Assembly: GCF_010183535.1 (NCBI RefSeq)
Contig: NC_071329.1
Coordinates: 16,506,879-16,570,878, forward strand
Direction of reading: 5' to 3'
From: Caenorhabditis remanei
Lineage: Eukaryota; Nematoda; Chromadorea; Rhabditida; Rhabditidae
DNA length: 64,000 bases
Positions 1 through 11,241 of the stretch are shown piece by piece; position 1 is the stretch's first letter, and every line of letters starts with the position of its first letter. A program made the position numbers and the translations under genes. The notes under the pieces are model-generated. The model saw only the letters and a list, made by a program, of their open reading frames with translations. It did no database searches and had not been told where the DNA came from.

Positions 1-1
1 G

Positions 2-550
2 TTTTCTGCCCACATTAAAAAGTCAGTATCTCTAGCTCGTCTTCGCTCTTCCCAAATCCTCAAATCTTTCAAGTCTAATAATCCGGCATTTTACTCTTTT
101 CTATTCAAAACATATGTTCTTCCTATTCTTGAATACGCTTCTGTCATTTTCTGTCTTGCCCCCTCCTCATCCCTCTCCAGACTTCTTGAATCCACTCTTC
201 GAATTTACTCTAGGAAAACTCTCCAACGATGCAATATCGCTTTCTCATCTTATTCGCATCGTCTAGAACTTCTCTCTATCTACTCTATTAGACACCGTAG
301 ACTCAAATCCCAATTACTCCTCCTGTATAAATTTATAGCTGGCGCATCTCATTTTCCCAATCTCAATTCCTTTATCAGACTGTCAAGTTCTCCACGAAGA
401 CCCATGACTCTCATTTATGTCTCCCCCCTCTCCGACAATTTTTTCTCTTTTATCCTTCCCATCTGGAATGCCATTGTTGCCAATGTTAGTAGTTTCCTCT
501 CCCCCTCCCAATTTGAACATCTTCTTGACTCTGCCATTACCCGGTTTTAA
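2..550 (+). mobile_element. 3' end of a non-LTR retrotransposon (C-terminal ORF2 part)
   Basis: Frame 2 is open from the window edge to a TAA at 548-550, about 182 residues. It reads like the C-terminal tail of a jockey/CR1-type reverse transcriptase protein: an FKTYVLPILEYAS-type motif, then a basic stretch with YSIRHRR. The upstream reverse transcriptase and endonuclease lie outside the window. An untranslated stretch follows and stops at a short TTAAA-type microsatellite near 784-801, which is how many such elements end. I see no internal stop in the visible part. The family within non-LTR elements is inferred. Confidence 0.75.
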
Positions 551-801
551 TTTATTATCTCATCTGGTCATTTTGTTAAATACATATCTTTATTCTCTCC
601 TTTAATTTGCCTTCTACGGTTATCTCTTCCCCCTTGCCAACTTGTCTGCCTACCCTCCTTTTTATATTTATTCTCATTCCCCGTTTCCTATGTATCATGT
701 CATCCCTATTTTCTACTCGAAACTGTCTCGTGAGGGATCGTTTCCAGTCTTTTGCATCTTTTTGGTTTCCTTTTAGTCACAATAAATTAAATTAAATTAA
801 G
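551..801 (+). mobile_element. 3' UTR and simple-repeat tail of the non-LTR element
   Basis: This pyrimidine-rich stretch follows the reverse-transcriptase stop codon. It ends in about three and a half tandem TTAAA/TAAAT units at 784-801. Position and tail structure match the 3' terminus of a CR1-like element. The target-site duplication cannot be tested because the 5' end is absent. Confidence 0.55.
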
Positions 802-1363
802 GAAGAAAGAAAACCAATTTTGGAGCAAAAATAAAGGCGCTGATACAGATCGAAGTTTTGGCCTGAAAAATCGGTTTTTCCCTTATTTCTCGAAACTTAT
901 TCGGCAAAAAAAAGACCCATCCATAATAAATGAAGATCTATTTGTTGCGGATTTTTTGAGCTATAATAGAGGTGAAAACGTCAAGAAATAGAGAGCTGGA
1001 TACAGTTTGAAGTCGAAAATTCGCCAAAAAATTTTCAGTGAAAAATAGGGTTTTCTTCAAAAAATTATCAAATACAATACACAAAAGACATAAAATCATG
1101 GTTTTTAGAAGAATAATTGTTTTTTCTTGATGTATTCATCACATTAACCTTTATTTATACGAATTTTTCTTGTTTTTTGCTCAAAAATCACGTGTTATGT
1201 GATATGAAATCCCAATTTTTCTCTAAAATCTATGATTTTCCAGAAGTTCAAGCAATTGGGTACATTGTAAAACGGGTCCAGTGCCAGAAGAATAGAATTC
1301 GTTCGAATTGGTTAGTGTAAAATCAAATTTGAATCATAGTTTAGTGGGAACGATTTCAGAATA
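802..1363. other. AT-rich spacer upstream of the 842-residue ORF
   Basis: I see no convincing coding exon here. A TTTCAG followed by four bases and an ATG at 1364 could be a cis or trans splice acceptor for the next gene. Short open frames lack codon-level support. Confidence 0.4.
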
Positions 1364-3892
1364 ATGGCACCACCACGAAAAAAGGCAACAGTTAGAAAAG
1401 AAAATGCAAAGCAAGCATCTATTTTCAAACAAGCAAAAAACGTAGAGATTCAACACGAAGCAGAAAAAGAAGTTTTATTGCCGAGACTGAAAAATGAAGT
1501 GTTTTATCTGAAAAAGGAAGTGGAAGAACTGAAGGAAAATCTGAAATCTTCTAACAAAAATCTGCTAGATGCACAACTGGAAATAAAAAGATTGAAAAGT
1601 GAAAACGATATTCTTATTGCAACAAGAAAGTACGAAAATGATCAATTTTCATCTTCGCTTCTCGAGAAACAAAAAGAAGGCATCGATCTCAAGTGTAGAG
1701 CTGACCAACTGCAGAAACGTGTTGACGCATTGGTCGAAGAGTCGCCAAGCCGCGGAAAATGCCTGAAAGAATATAGTATGATTAAGGCTACCAGCACCAA
1801 GAAAGATCGTTATGAAAGAATTATTAAAATGATTTCTTCATTTGTGGGACATCTCAATGTTGACGCCTTCTTGTATGACTTCTTGAAAATGGCAGACGAA
1901 GATGAGGAATTGAATTTCACTATGAAGTTGTCTCCCTGGAATTGCTTCTTCATTGCTGTAAAACATCAACTATCAGACGGATTTTTAAAAGATTTCAAGC
2001 AATTCACAAAAGAGCATTTGCATATTGATATTTTTGCATCTCGTCAGAAAATTGAGGAAGTAAAGAAGAAGTTCGCAACTTCTAAATATTACACGTTTGA
2101 ACGTCAGACTGTAATGAAACCATCACGAAGTGGGAAGCAAGTCATGGCAGAAACCGCGCTTGTAAAGGCCAATGATGTCCACGAGTTACTGTCTAGACGA
2201 TTGGAAGTGTTGAGTCGGCATGGACGTCTTCTTTTCGATGATGGCACAAAAGACAACATCGTTATTGGAGTTGGTGGAGATAAGGGTTCTGACACAACCA
2301 AACTTGTCATCGTCTTAGAAAACGTCGACAGTCCCAATGATCCCCATGCAGTACTTCTCCTTGGCCTTTACACTGGCAACGACAGTCACTCCCTTTTGAA
2401 ACAGAATTTTGCATCAGTTTTCGATCAATTAAACCAACTTCATAGTGTGCGATATTTTGATGGAAGCAATAATGTTGAAAAAGCTGTTGTTATGAAGCCA
2501 CTGGGAGACTGCAAGTTTGTGTCGGCAATGTATGGTCACGCAGGACAAAACTCCAAATCTCCTTGCTATGTGTGCAATTTAGCATGGTCTACACATGGAT
2601 CCGACACTGCCAGTCTTAAGAATTTCGATTTTGAGTTGTCCGGAGAAATTCGTACTCTTTCCGATCTTAAAAAAACCGGCGTTCCTCTTCTCGATGTTGA
2701 TCCTTTGAACGCTGGCCCTCCTGGAGTTCACACTATTCTTGGAATTTGTCAGTATTATTGTATAGATTGGCTCATTGCAATGGCTATCAACTTTGACACT
2801 GGCTCATCATCTCCAGCAAATCTGAAACAACTAAAGAAAGACTTGAAGAAACTGGTTTTGGAAACAGAAGAAACAACTAATTTAGTTGATTCTCTAGAAA
2901 GTTCACTGGAAAGAATTAACGATGCCGTGACTACCATTCAAAAAAACTGCAAGACTACTAAGCCAAAACAAAAGAATTCTTCTCACTGCACATCTTCGTT
3001 TTGTATTGTTGGATCTTCTAAAAAGTCATCGTTTCGTGATTCTTCAATCTTCCAGTGCACTTCGTGTAAAGCTGCCATTCACGATGTTTGTGCATTTTAC
3101 ATTACGGAAGAGCAGCGACTTGTGATGGACCAAACGAATGCAGTTTGTTTGGATTGTCGTCATGGAATGATTCCGTCGATTCCCGATCGTCTCTCTCTGG
3201 CCCTTGAAATTCAGAAATCGGTGAACGAGCAGCTCCTGCAAGCTCAGGATATCTTAGAAGTTGCTGATAATGAGCGATTGAAATTGGAGCAACATCTTAA
3301 AGGCTCCCGTATTCAAAGTGAAGTTTCGACTCGTCAACTTCTCGAAGCTGCCCTCAGAAGTATCGGATGTGACAGTAGAATTTGGTACCAAGATTTGACA
3401 GGGAACCAGGCTCGAAAGTTTCTCCGCCATTCTTCCATTGATAAAGTTCTTGCGGTTTTCACTTCTAACAGCAGAAGAGCTCCAAACGCTTCGGAAAAAC
3501 AAAAAATCGATTTGATGCGATCAGTGATGTTGGATCTTGCTACATTGATGTCGGCCGCCTCGAATTCAGTGAAAAATGATGATGAGATTGAGGAAATTGA
3601 GAGAGTTTTGGAGAGATTTGTTGGAAATCTTCGCGAAGCTCAACCAGATGCTTCTGTGACTCCAAAGCTTCATTTATTGTCGTCACATCTCATTCCATAT
3701 CTGAAGCGTTATCGTAGTTGGGGAAGAGTGACTGAGCAAGGAATCGAAAGCTTGCATGCCATCTTCAACAGGCTCAACGTTCGATTTGCCGCTGTTCGGG
3801 ATCCGATCCAGAAAGCTACTCTTATCGTCGATCGATTATCCCATTTCAATCTTATTTTTGATATTGGTTCTTCTTGGTTCAAAGAGGAATAG
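1364..3892 (+). CDS. 842-residue transposase-like protein with coiled coil and zinc-binding segment
   Basis: This is a single uninterrupted 842-codon ORF, unusual beside the intron-rich genes around it. Residues about 30-135 are a charged coiled coil. A GVGGDKG motif near 302 sits in a hydrophobic strand context, CYVCN lies near 401 and a PPGVHTILG motif near 452. Cys/His pairs at about 541-600 (C..C, C..C, H..C, C..C) resemble a PHD/RING-type zinc site. The C-terminus has TPKLHLL near 766 and EQGIESLHAIFN near 791, both common in animal DNA-transposon proteins. A D...E RNase-H-like core is my inference; the family is not identified. No flanking terminal repeats were found, so it may be a domesticated copy or a decayed element. 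Confidence 0.6.
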   Translation: MAPPRKKATVRKENAKQASIFKQAKNVEIQHEAEKEVLLPRLKNEVFYLKKEVEELKENLKSSNKNLLDAQLEIKRLKSENDILIATRKYENDQFSSSLLEKQKEGIDLKCRADQLQKRVDALVEESPSRGKCLKEYSMIKATSTKKDRYERIIKMISSFVGHLNVDAFLYDFLKMADEDEELNFTMKLSPWNCFFIAVKHQLSDGFLKDFKQFTKEHLHIDIFASRQKIEEVKKKFATSKYYTFERQTVMKPSRSGKQVMAETALVKANDVHELLSRRLEVLSRHGRLLFDDGTKDNIVIGVGGDKGSDTTKLVIVLENVDSPNDPHAVLLLGLYTGNDSHSLLKQNFASVFDQLNQLHSVRYFDGSNNVEKAVVMKPLGDCKFVSAMYGHAGQNSKSPCYVCNLAWSTHGSDTASLKNFDFELSGEIRTLSDLKKTGVPLLDVDPLNAGPPGVHTILGICQYYCIDWLIAMAINFDTGSSSPANLKQLKKDLKKLVLETEETTNLVDSLESSLERINDAVTTIQKNCKTTKPKQKNSSHCTSSFCIVGSSKKSSFRDSSIFQCTSCKAAIHDVCAFYITEEQRLVMDQTNAVCLDCRHGMIPSIPDRLSLALEIQKSVNEQLLQAQDILEVADNERLKLEQHLKGSRIQSEVSTRQLLEAALRSIGCDSRIWYQDLTGNQARKFLRHSSIDKVLAVFTSNSRRAPNASEKQKIDLMRSVMLDLATLMSAASNSVKNDDEIEEIERVLERFVGNLREAQPDASVTPKLHLLSSHLIPYLKRYRSWGRVTEQGIESLHAIFNRLNVRFAAVRDPIQKATLIVDRLSHFNLIFDIGSSWFKEE

Positions 3893-4516
3893 AATTTTTC
3901 TTCGAATAAATTATTGTTTCCAGAAGAGAATTCCGACGAAATCTGAAAATAACGGGCGGAGAAGTATTTAGAGTTGATTCTTTCTAACCGCGAGCCAAAT
4001 GAGGCGTAAATTCGTTGAAATATATTGATTATTGATGATGTAGCTGGTGTATCGATTCTGAAAAATTTTATCGGAGAAGAATAACCTGTTGTGATCGTTT
4101 AACTAACCGCAAAACAAATTTTTTTCGGGAACTGTCGCTATTTTCCGCCATTTCTCGTATTTCGAAACTGCCATGAACATAAATTTGCACGATGATCGCA
4201 CTGAAATATTAAAAACTTTATGAGACAGTGAAAAAATACACGAAAAAGCAATATTAGAACGAAAAAAGTGAAAAATACAACATTCGTACGTTAAAAAATA
4301 ATTTGCCGCCGGCTGGGGTATGCGTATGCGCTCCATTGGACTTGCAGTTGTTTTCTTCGGTCTGGGAGACTGTGCAGAGTTTTATGAATTCTCAGCTAGT
4401 CGAATTTTTCTGAAAAAGTTTACTCATACTTGAAACTTTCTCTTTATTAGGATTTGATTAACGACAAGTTGGTGAGACTGGAACAATGTTCACAAAAAAA
4501 TTTATTGAAGGAATTT
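3893..4516. other. Spacer between the 842-residue ORF and the palindrome
   Basis: AATAAATTA at about 3904, just after the stop codon, could serve as a poly(A) signal for the upstream ORF. Otherwise I see only AT-rich DNA with no supported exon or terminal repeat. Confidence 0.35.
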
Positions 4517-5808
4517 TAAAAAGACGACAAACACAGAAACGTAACAGTTACACTTTTGTGAAAAACAGAAAAAAAAAGTACGTGAAAATTAGAATAAATT
4601 TGATTTCACGTGACGAACTCGGGCCTCCCCAAAATCGAAACTGTTACAACTCTGGAAATTATCCACGTATCGTTGTGTATGAGTTTCAGAGAGCTACCTG
4701 AAATTAAAAACGAATTGAACGTATTGACACAAAAAAAGAAAACGACAAACCTCATTGTGACTTAGAAGAGCATTTTGTAAGATATCAACATAAACCAATA
4801 ACAACGATAGATTGATATCAATACAATTTTGCTCCAAACACAATATAATATATCTGAAAATCTGAAAGGGTTATTCTTGAAACCGTAATCGTTAAGTTAC
4901 CTTCTAAACACTATTGAGAAGTCCAATTAGCATTAAAAACCCAAGTAGAATTGGGAATTGAAAATTAGATGAAAAATCTGCAAATTTGTGGTTGTTTCTT
5001 ACCTGGATTCAATAATTTTCTCTGGAATAGGCATATTTCAATGTATAGAGCTATATCTCATGTCACATCAAGCAGCAAGTTTACCAGCAGGAAGGAATAA
5101 AACAAATCATCAAAACGTGGTTTTCTTTCCAAAATTTTTTATAAACGTGGCAGAATTTCAAATAACAAGCCACGTTGAAAAACGTCCTTTGTTTTTTGAG
5201 TGACACGTCATTTGTTTTGATGATTTGTTTTATTCCTTCCTGCTGGTAAACTTGCTGCTTGATGTGACATGAGATATAGCTCTATACATTGAAATATGCC
5301 TATTCCAGAGAAAATTATTGAATCCAGGTAAGAAACAACCACAAATTTGCAGATTTTTCATCTAATTTTCAATTCCCAATTCTACTTGGGTTTTTAATGC
5401 TAATTGGACTTCTCAATAGTGTTTAGAAGGTAACTTAACGATTACGGTTTCAAGAATAATCCTTTCAGATTTTCAGATATATTATATTGTGTTTGGAGCA
5501 AAATTGTATTTATATCAATCTATCGTTGTTATTGGTTTATGTTGATATCTTACAAAATGCTCTTCTAAGTCACAATGAGGTTTGTCGTTTTCTTTTTTTG
5601 TGTCAATACGTTCAATTCGTTTTTAATTTCAGGTAGCTCTCTGAAACTCATACACAACGATACGTGGATAATTCCCAGAGTTGTAACAGTTTCGATTTTG
5701 GGGAGGCCCGAGTTCGTCACGTGAAATCAAATTTATTCTAATTTTCACGTACTTTTTTTTCTGTTTTTCACAAAAGTGTAACTGTTACGTTTCTGTGTTT
5801 GTCTTTTT
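4517..5808. mobile_element. 1.3-kb palindromic (fold-back) element
   Basis: The left arm, about 4517-5118, is repeated as its reverse complement at about 5215-5808. The arms are nearly identical, with only scattered differences such as a short indel near the outer ends, and a roughly 95-bp loop separates them. No ORF of note lies inside. The flanks show no clear target-site duplication, so the superfamily is not assigned. Such long, nearly identical arms are typical of fold-back DNA transposons. Confidence 0.75.
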
Positions 5809-6298
5809 CAATAAAAACTGGTCGAATTTTTTCGCAACTCTTTTTGAAACTGTTTCAAAAAATCAAATTGACAGCTGGCCTTAATCAGTTTCTACAAACC
5901 AGTTGAGGAAAAACTGTAATTTCGTAGAAATCCTGTTGAATTTCCCAGAAGTTCTAAAATTTTTCCGTTTTCTAACAATTTTGGGAGATTCATTCTATTT
6001 CCACATCAATTCTTGGAATTTCGCAACACTCAATTTTTTCTGTGAAAACTCACAGGAAAGTTGAAAATTTGTGAAAAAACTGACGACGAAAAAAAATTTT
6101 CAAATTTGGCCTGTCTTATATGCTCAAATAATGAAAGGAACGTAGAATTGTCTGAAGTATTGGAATCTGAAAAAATAATCGTTTCAGCAGTTCTCGTTTT
6201 TCTCGGAAGCGTTTGTTGAAATCTATCTAATTGTCTACTTCTTTATTCTTCGTTATGACGCAATTGGCAAATTAAGAAAAATGAGTTTTAGTTAGAAT
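5809..6298. other. AT-rich spacer
   Basis: No coding frame, RNA gene or repeat boundary could be supported here. Confidence 0.35.
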
Positions 6299-6306
6299 AG
6301 GTAAAC

Positions 6307-6654
6307 CAGACTTGTCACGGGCCGGGCCGGGCCAAAATCAGGAAAAATCTCGGCCCGGCCCGGCCCGGCCCGCTCGGCCCGTTTTGAAACATTTTTTCAA
6401 AACATTTTTTGTTTTTCAACTTTTTTTTGGAAATTTTTGGAAATTTTTTGAACTTTTTTGAACTTTTTTGAAAAAAGTATAGTTTTCGAATAAGCATTTA
6501 AAATTGAATCAAAATGTGAATATGTATGATAATTTAAGCATTTTTACTCTTTTTTTCGAAAAATTTCAAAAAAAAAATTGGTAAAAATGGGTACCCATTT
6601 TTGAATCCGGGCCGACCGGGCCGGGCCGGGCCGGCCCGATTTTTGACAAGTCTG
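6307..6654. mobile_element. hAT-type MITE, GGCCC-rich, copy 1
   Basis: The 348-bp element starts CAGACTTGTCACGGGCC and ends with the matching inverted CAAGTCTG. It is flanked by a perfect 8-bp duplication, AGGTAAAC, at 6299-6306 and 6655-6662. Both ends carry tandem GGGCC/GGCCC blocks around an AT-rich centre. An 8-bp duplication with CA..TG termini is the known signature of hAT transposons. There is no transposase, so it is non-autonomous. Copies of the same style are at 45305 and 53588. Confidence 0.85.
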
Positions 6655-6662
6655 AGGTAAAC

Positions 6663-7452
6663 GAATCATTTTAATTGACTATAAGCTGCAGGTGTTTGTC
6701 CTTTGTGAGCCATATTAATAAGATCACTGTACGTACAATTCCGTCAGAATTGTATCATTTTCCTTGATGTAACAAGACTCATAGTTACATAGAGCATCTT
6801 GTAGTCTAATTTCGCGGAATGGTCTCGTAGTTAAAAAAGGTTAAATGTCGTGTTTTTGAGTTTTGCAGGTCTGAAAAAAATTGCAAATCATGTTATCCGC
6901 TTCGAGACCATTTCGAACAAATTAGATGCGCCTTTAACACCCCCGGTAAGTGCTCGCGAGCCGATAATAGCAAGTGCGTGGCCAGTACTGTACATCTTTC
7001 ACTAATAGTGGTCATGTGGCCATCAGAACGAGGCAAGGAAACACAGGTAATAAATGTCCTCTCTGCGCGCAGGCGCAACCATTATTCAAACATCACTTGA
7101 CCTTGAATACCCATGTGCCCCCTCCCACCCCTTCTCTCTTCTTCTTTCCCCTTCATTCATTCATTCCAAGACCTTTCGTGTTTAGGTCGCCTCTTATTTA
7201 TTCTGATTTTTCTAAAATTCTAAACATATTTTATTCATCGCAGTATGTGTATAGCAGTAAAAGAAAAAAGTGAGTTTCAAGATTTAACTTTTGAATTCAA
7301 TAGAATTTTTTAAAAGTTCAGACGTAAAAGATGTGAATTGGCAAATGAATGTGACTCATTTCCAAGAATAAGGAAAAGAACGAGCCAACGACAGAATAAG
7401 AGCAAAGAGAGCAGTCAAAGAACTTTGAAAGGAAGTTGAGGAAGAAGATATC
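6663..7452. other. Spacer with no supported gene
   Basis: Short open frames on both strands overlap each other and show no domain. A pyrimidine-rich run lies near 7110-7180. Purine-rich sequence at about 7360-7450 runs into the gene fragment that follows. Confidence 0.35.
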
Positions 7453-7762
7453 GTAGCTGACATGTCCGACACTCCATTGGTCATTCGCAAATTTGAGGAG
7501 TTTTTATTCGAAAAATCAAAGAAATCATTGAAGAAGAAGTTAGAATTGTCTTCTCGCTATCATTTGGAAGGACTCAAGGTATGTTCCAACATGAAACTTT
7601 ATCAGAATTAAACCTTAATTTTCAGGAACAATGCCTCGACAATATCAAATCGGTCGCTGATATCCGATCCGTACTGACAGGAGATGTTCGTGGACTGGAT
7701 CCATCGATTATGCGAGAGCTTCTCGAAAATATCTCGCTCTTCACAATCCCTAATAATATTTT
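7453..7762 (+). pseudogene. 3' fragment of a MATH-BTB gene
   Basis: Two exon-like pieces (7453-7578 and 7626 to about 7762) are separated by a 47-bp GT-AG intron. They match only the C-terminal helical part of the local MATH-BTB proteins: ADMSDTPLVIRKFEEF, then a KKLELSSRYHLEGLK-type helix, then the last exon. The family stop codon is missing and the frame runs on to 7853. MATH, coiled-coil and BTB exons are absent upstream. It is a dead remnant on the strand opposite most of the neighbouring cluster. Confidence 0.75.
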
Positions 7763-7963
7763 GCCAAGTCTTTCATTGTTTTCTTGTTATAAATTTTTTT
7801 ATTTCATAAAACACTCTCAAAGAAATTCCATGCAACTTTGGTGCAAATGTTGAAGTTTAATGTATTTCAGAGAGACCTTGAAATAGATTCTTTTTATCAT
7901 AACACCAAACAATTCAACAATTAAAGATAGTTTCAAAAAAAGCCAAATATATTTTAAAAAGGA

Positions 7964-9383
7964 TTAAGCAACAACAATATTATCAATATAGTTCTCACAT
8001 TTCTCAACAAGACCGCCCAATAGATAGTACTGTGCCTCTTTCGAAACCTCTCTGAGCTCCCTGTTGGTTTCCGGTAACTCCACATCTCCATCTCTCATGA
8101 AGTTGAGTATGATGTCAAAGTGTTTGGGGGATCTATCGATGAAAATCGACTCGAAATCCTGTTTTTTCACCTGAAAATTAAAAGAATTTGACTGATAAAG
8201 GCAGATTATGGCTCACAGATATCTCATTATCCAGCATTGTCTTGAACATTCCATTGAATCTTGTCAGTGTAGACTTTGTGGTTTTGAATATGGTACCACC
8301 AATGTCCAGTTGAACAATGTCAACAACTGGAGTGGAGTTACGAGAAGATTTTCTAGAAGAACCAAGTATTTCATGAAACTTAGTGATATACACTTACCTG
8401 CTCAAATGATCCGTGCAATAATTGGACAACTCTATCAAATCATAGAATTTTGCTTCTTCCAGAATCTCCTCAACTTCTTTATCAGAATCTGGCAGGCCCA
8501 CTTTTCCATCTCTCAGAAAATTCAATATCAATCGGAAGTGTTTTGGGTCACGATCGTAAAACACAGGATCCATTTCTTTAACTTGTCCGTCGGTATCAGC
8601 TTTATTATTATGTTCCTGTTTTTTATTTTCCTGTTTGAGTATGAGCAATATAATCTGATTTCTCTATTTCTGAAACTAACCAGTTTGAATTTGTATTTCT
8701 CAATCTCATAATGTGTCTTGATGCGGCCTTCAAGACACTGTTCTGTTGTATGGAATATGGTGCCACCAACATCCAGCTTCACAGTTGGAGAGAAATTCTG
8801 AAATATATTTTAATGAATTTTTAATAAAAACTTTTTTCAACTTACTGGGTAGTCAACGGGGACACCAACAACTTTGATAGCATTGATGTCCACTCTGATG
8901 GTCGAAAATTGCGAGTTTGGATCAATTTGAAACTCAACTTGAAACATCGTTTCTTCCCCTTCGTGCTTTTTTCTACAAACGTTTACATAACAACCATTGC
9001 TGCAGTTGTATTTTCTGTATTCTGATATGCTTATTTCAGCTTCCACCTCTAGTTTTAACGAGTCAGGTACGTTGCTTGTGCATTCTGAGAATAAACGAAA
9101 CTCCAGCAATTCACGATTATTATCACTGTCCAATTTATTGATGGTGAGACTCCTAAAATAAATTTTCATCAAATGTAATTGCGATCTAAATCTATAATGA
9201 GCAATCACCGGCTCCTGGGGTACCTTTTCAAAGTTTTAAGAGTATTTTGGACTATATATAGAAAAAGTATCGATTAAAACAAAAACTTGACAAGGCTCAC
9301 CAATCATAGCACAGGAAGTTCCCAAAGTTTTTTGTAATTGGCTCAGAACGTTTTCGATCCACTGCAACGACTTGTGAGAACAT
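7964..9383 (-). CDS. MATH-like protein with two tandem KCTD-type T1/BTB domains
   Basis: Six exons join in frame: 9383-9301, 9152-8846, 8797-8681, 8630-8398, 8352-8217, 8170-7964. They give 360 residues with no stop. Residues about 25-130 resemble a MATH-type sandwich and share the family's phase-2 intron inside a Trp codon (CYD-W). Residues about 133-235 are a divergent T1 domain (KLDVGGTIFHTTE, then DRDPKHFRLILNFLRDG). Residues about 260-355 are a second, canonical T1 domain (QLDIGGTIFKTTKSTLTRF, then DRSPKHFDIILNFMRDG). T1 domains usually assemble as oligomers and bind CUL3, so an adaptor role is plausible. The first T1 lacks the usual STLTRFDG segment. The MATH assignment is the least certain part. 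Confidence 0.8.
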
Positions 9384-9880
9384 TTTCTGTAACTGGAATA
9401 CAACAGATATCAAATTTTTTTTTTTCTGTAACTGAAATACAACAGATATCAAAACAAAGAAGTTAAGATAATAAGAAAATCAAAAATAAAGTTCTGTTGA
9501 GAAATCGTATCGGGAACGCCAAAAAATTAGTTGAAAGCCCCTGAATCTTTGGAAAAAAGTGAAATGTATAGTGAAAAGGAGGGAGAGCAAAATGAGAAAA
9601 AGAGACACAGTCGCAAAAAGAAGGAAATAAACAGCCAACACAGCAATGTGACCCTTTTTCTTTTTCTCTGCGTCTATGTTTCTATTTTGTTGGGTTGGGG
9701 GAAACAAATAAACATGTCACAAAGAGAAACGAGAGATAGGAAAATGAAAGAGGGAGTGGTCATTGGACTTTGGAAAAATATTTTGCTCATTGCTAAAACA
9801 TTTTAGCTTTCAGACTGGGGGGAACGAGAGGAGTAAAGAAAGAAAACTAAAACAAATAGAGGTTTCAAAATATATTTAAA
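9384..9880. other. 5' flank of the MATH-T1-T1 gene with a short direct repeat
   Basis: A unit of about 28 bp (TTCTGTAACTG.AATACAACA...) occurs twice, at about 9384-9412 and 9423-9452, just upstream of the start codon. The rest is purine-rich with no supported exon. Confidence 0.4.
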
Positions 9881-9894
9881 AATAAATATTTTTC

Positions 9895-10318
9895 CACAAC
9901 TTTGGCCGTTTTCAGTTGAAAATGTCTAAATTTGAGAGTATGTCATGGTATCAATGGTTGTCCCACCAAGTAAAATTTTTATGGACCATACAGAACAAAG
10001 GTAGAACTTCATTTTTGTAGTTGAATACTTATTTGTAAGATCACTTCTTACCAAGTTACATATCAACAAAGTAATTTCTCTCTCAAATTGTCCCATTTCA
10101 GTGCAAAATAGAGTGATTTTTGAGGTGTCCCATTAAAATTACCATAACTCTCTATGGAGTGATTCTGACTACGTACGAAAAATTGTTAACTACAAAAATA
10201 GAGCCCTACTTTTAATCTTCATAAATAATTATAAACCCATTGATTGTGACAATCATTGATACCATGACATTCTCTCAAATTTGTACATTTTCAACGGGAA
10301 ACGGCCAAAATGTTAGAA
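9895..10318. mobile_element. MITE with about 70-bp imperfect terminal inverted repeats
   Basis: About 9896-9966 and 10247-10316 are reverse complements with scattered mismatches; shared motifs are GGCCGTTT, TTGAAAATG and ATGGTATCAATG. The interior has no ORF. The exact ends and target-site duplication could not be fixed. It looks older than the other elements because its arms have diverged. Confidence 0.6.
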
Positions 10319-10694
10319 TTATGGTCATTACTGTACTTATAAGGATGATTCACATTTTTCACAGTCACGAAAAAAACAAAAATGATCCGTAATTCTGAAG
10401 TCTTGCATAAGGGAAAGTTCTTCTCTCTTCTACACAACTATCGTCGAACAGCATTACTCAATAAGGGAGTGTGCGGGGTAGCAGCCGGGTTTGGGGGAAT
10501 ATGTTAACAGTAGGGGTGGTCGACATGTTGAGGTTGAGTAAATATGTCACAATGAACAACAGGCGATAATGAGATGTCCTAATCCCTCACACCGTCTTTC
10601 CCACAGACCACATAAACCTTCTTCGTAGACGTTTTAAAAATCAATAGGACCTTTTTTGGCCTTCGTCAGAATTTAGTTTGTTTAAGTCTCCAAA
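10319..10694. other. Spacer upstream of the DUF3557-like gene
   Basis: No feature is supported in this stretch. It is the only candidate promoter region for the short gene that starts at 10695. Confidence 0.3.
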
Positions 10695-11241
10695 ATGTCT
10701 AGACCACTATCATACTTGAGTCTGAAATGTGTTATCCTATTTTTGGAACCACATTCAAGGTAAGATTGTATTATTTGTTCAAATCTAATTTTTCTTTTCC
10801 AGATTCAAGGTGATTGCCAGCATGCCGTCGCTCAAATTCGCTGATTTAGCCATTCCATTTCATATTCACAATTTGGATTTGGAGCAGTCAAAATTTAAAA
10901 TCAATCAGGCAGAGTTCAAATTTGACATGGTTAAGATATTCAACAAGGACAAGACGAGATACAATGAGTATTTCCGATTGACAATAAATTACATCACTCA
11001 TGAATATCTGACTGCACAGGAATCAATTGAAAAAGCGATGTGGTACTTGGCGAAGAAACTGTTCAGAGACAATATGATAGTGACTAATTTGAGTTTGAGG
11101 AGCGAAGGAGAGGTGAGATTGACCTGGTTGCCGTTTGATCTCAAGTTGAAGACTCATCGATTGTTTGTAGGACAAGGTGCTTCTTTGATTCAGGCTAAGC
11201 AACTAACCAGAGACTGTGACCCAACTATTCAACGGGTATAA
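10695..11241 (+). pseudogene. DUF3557-like protein, truncated
   Basis: The gene begins MSRPLSYLSLKCVILFLE, a start pattern I associate with the nematode-expanded DUF3557 family. Exon 1 (10695-10759) joins exon 2 (10803-11241) across a 43-bp GT-AG intron, giving about 167 residues. Family members as I know them are roughly twice as long, so this is probably a 5' half whose remainder is lost. Its last part (from 11008) is copied at 36866 as the edge of a segmental duplication. The function of the family is unknown to me. A short functional protein cannot be excluded. Confidence 0.6.
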
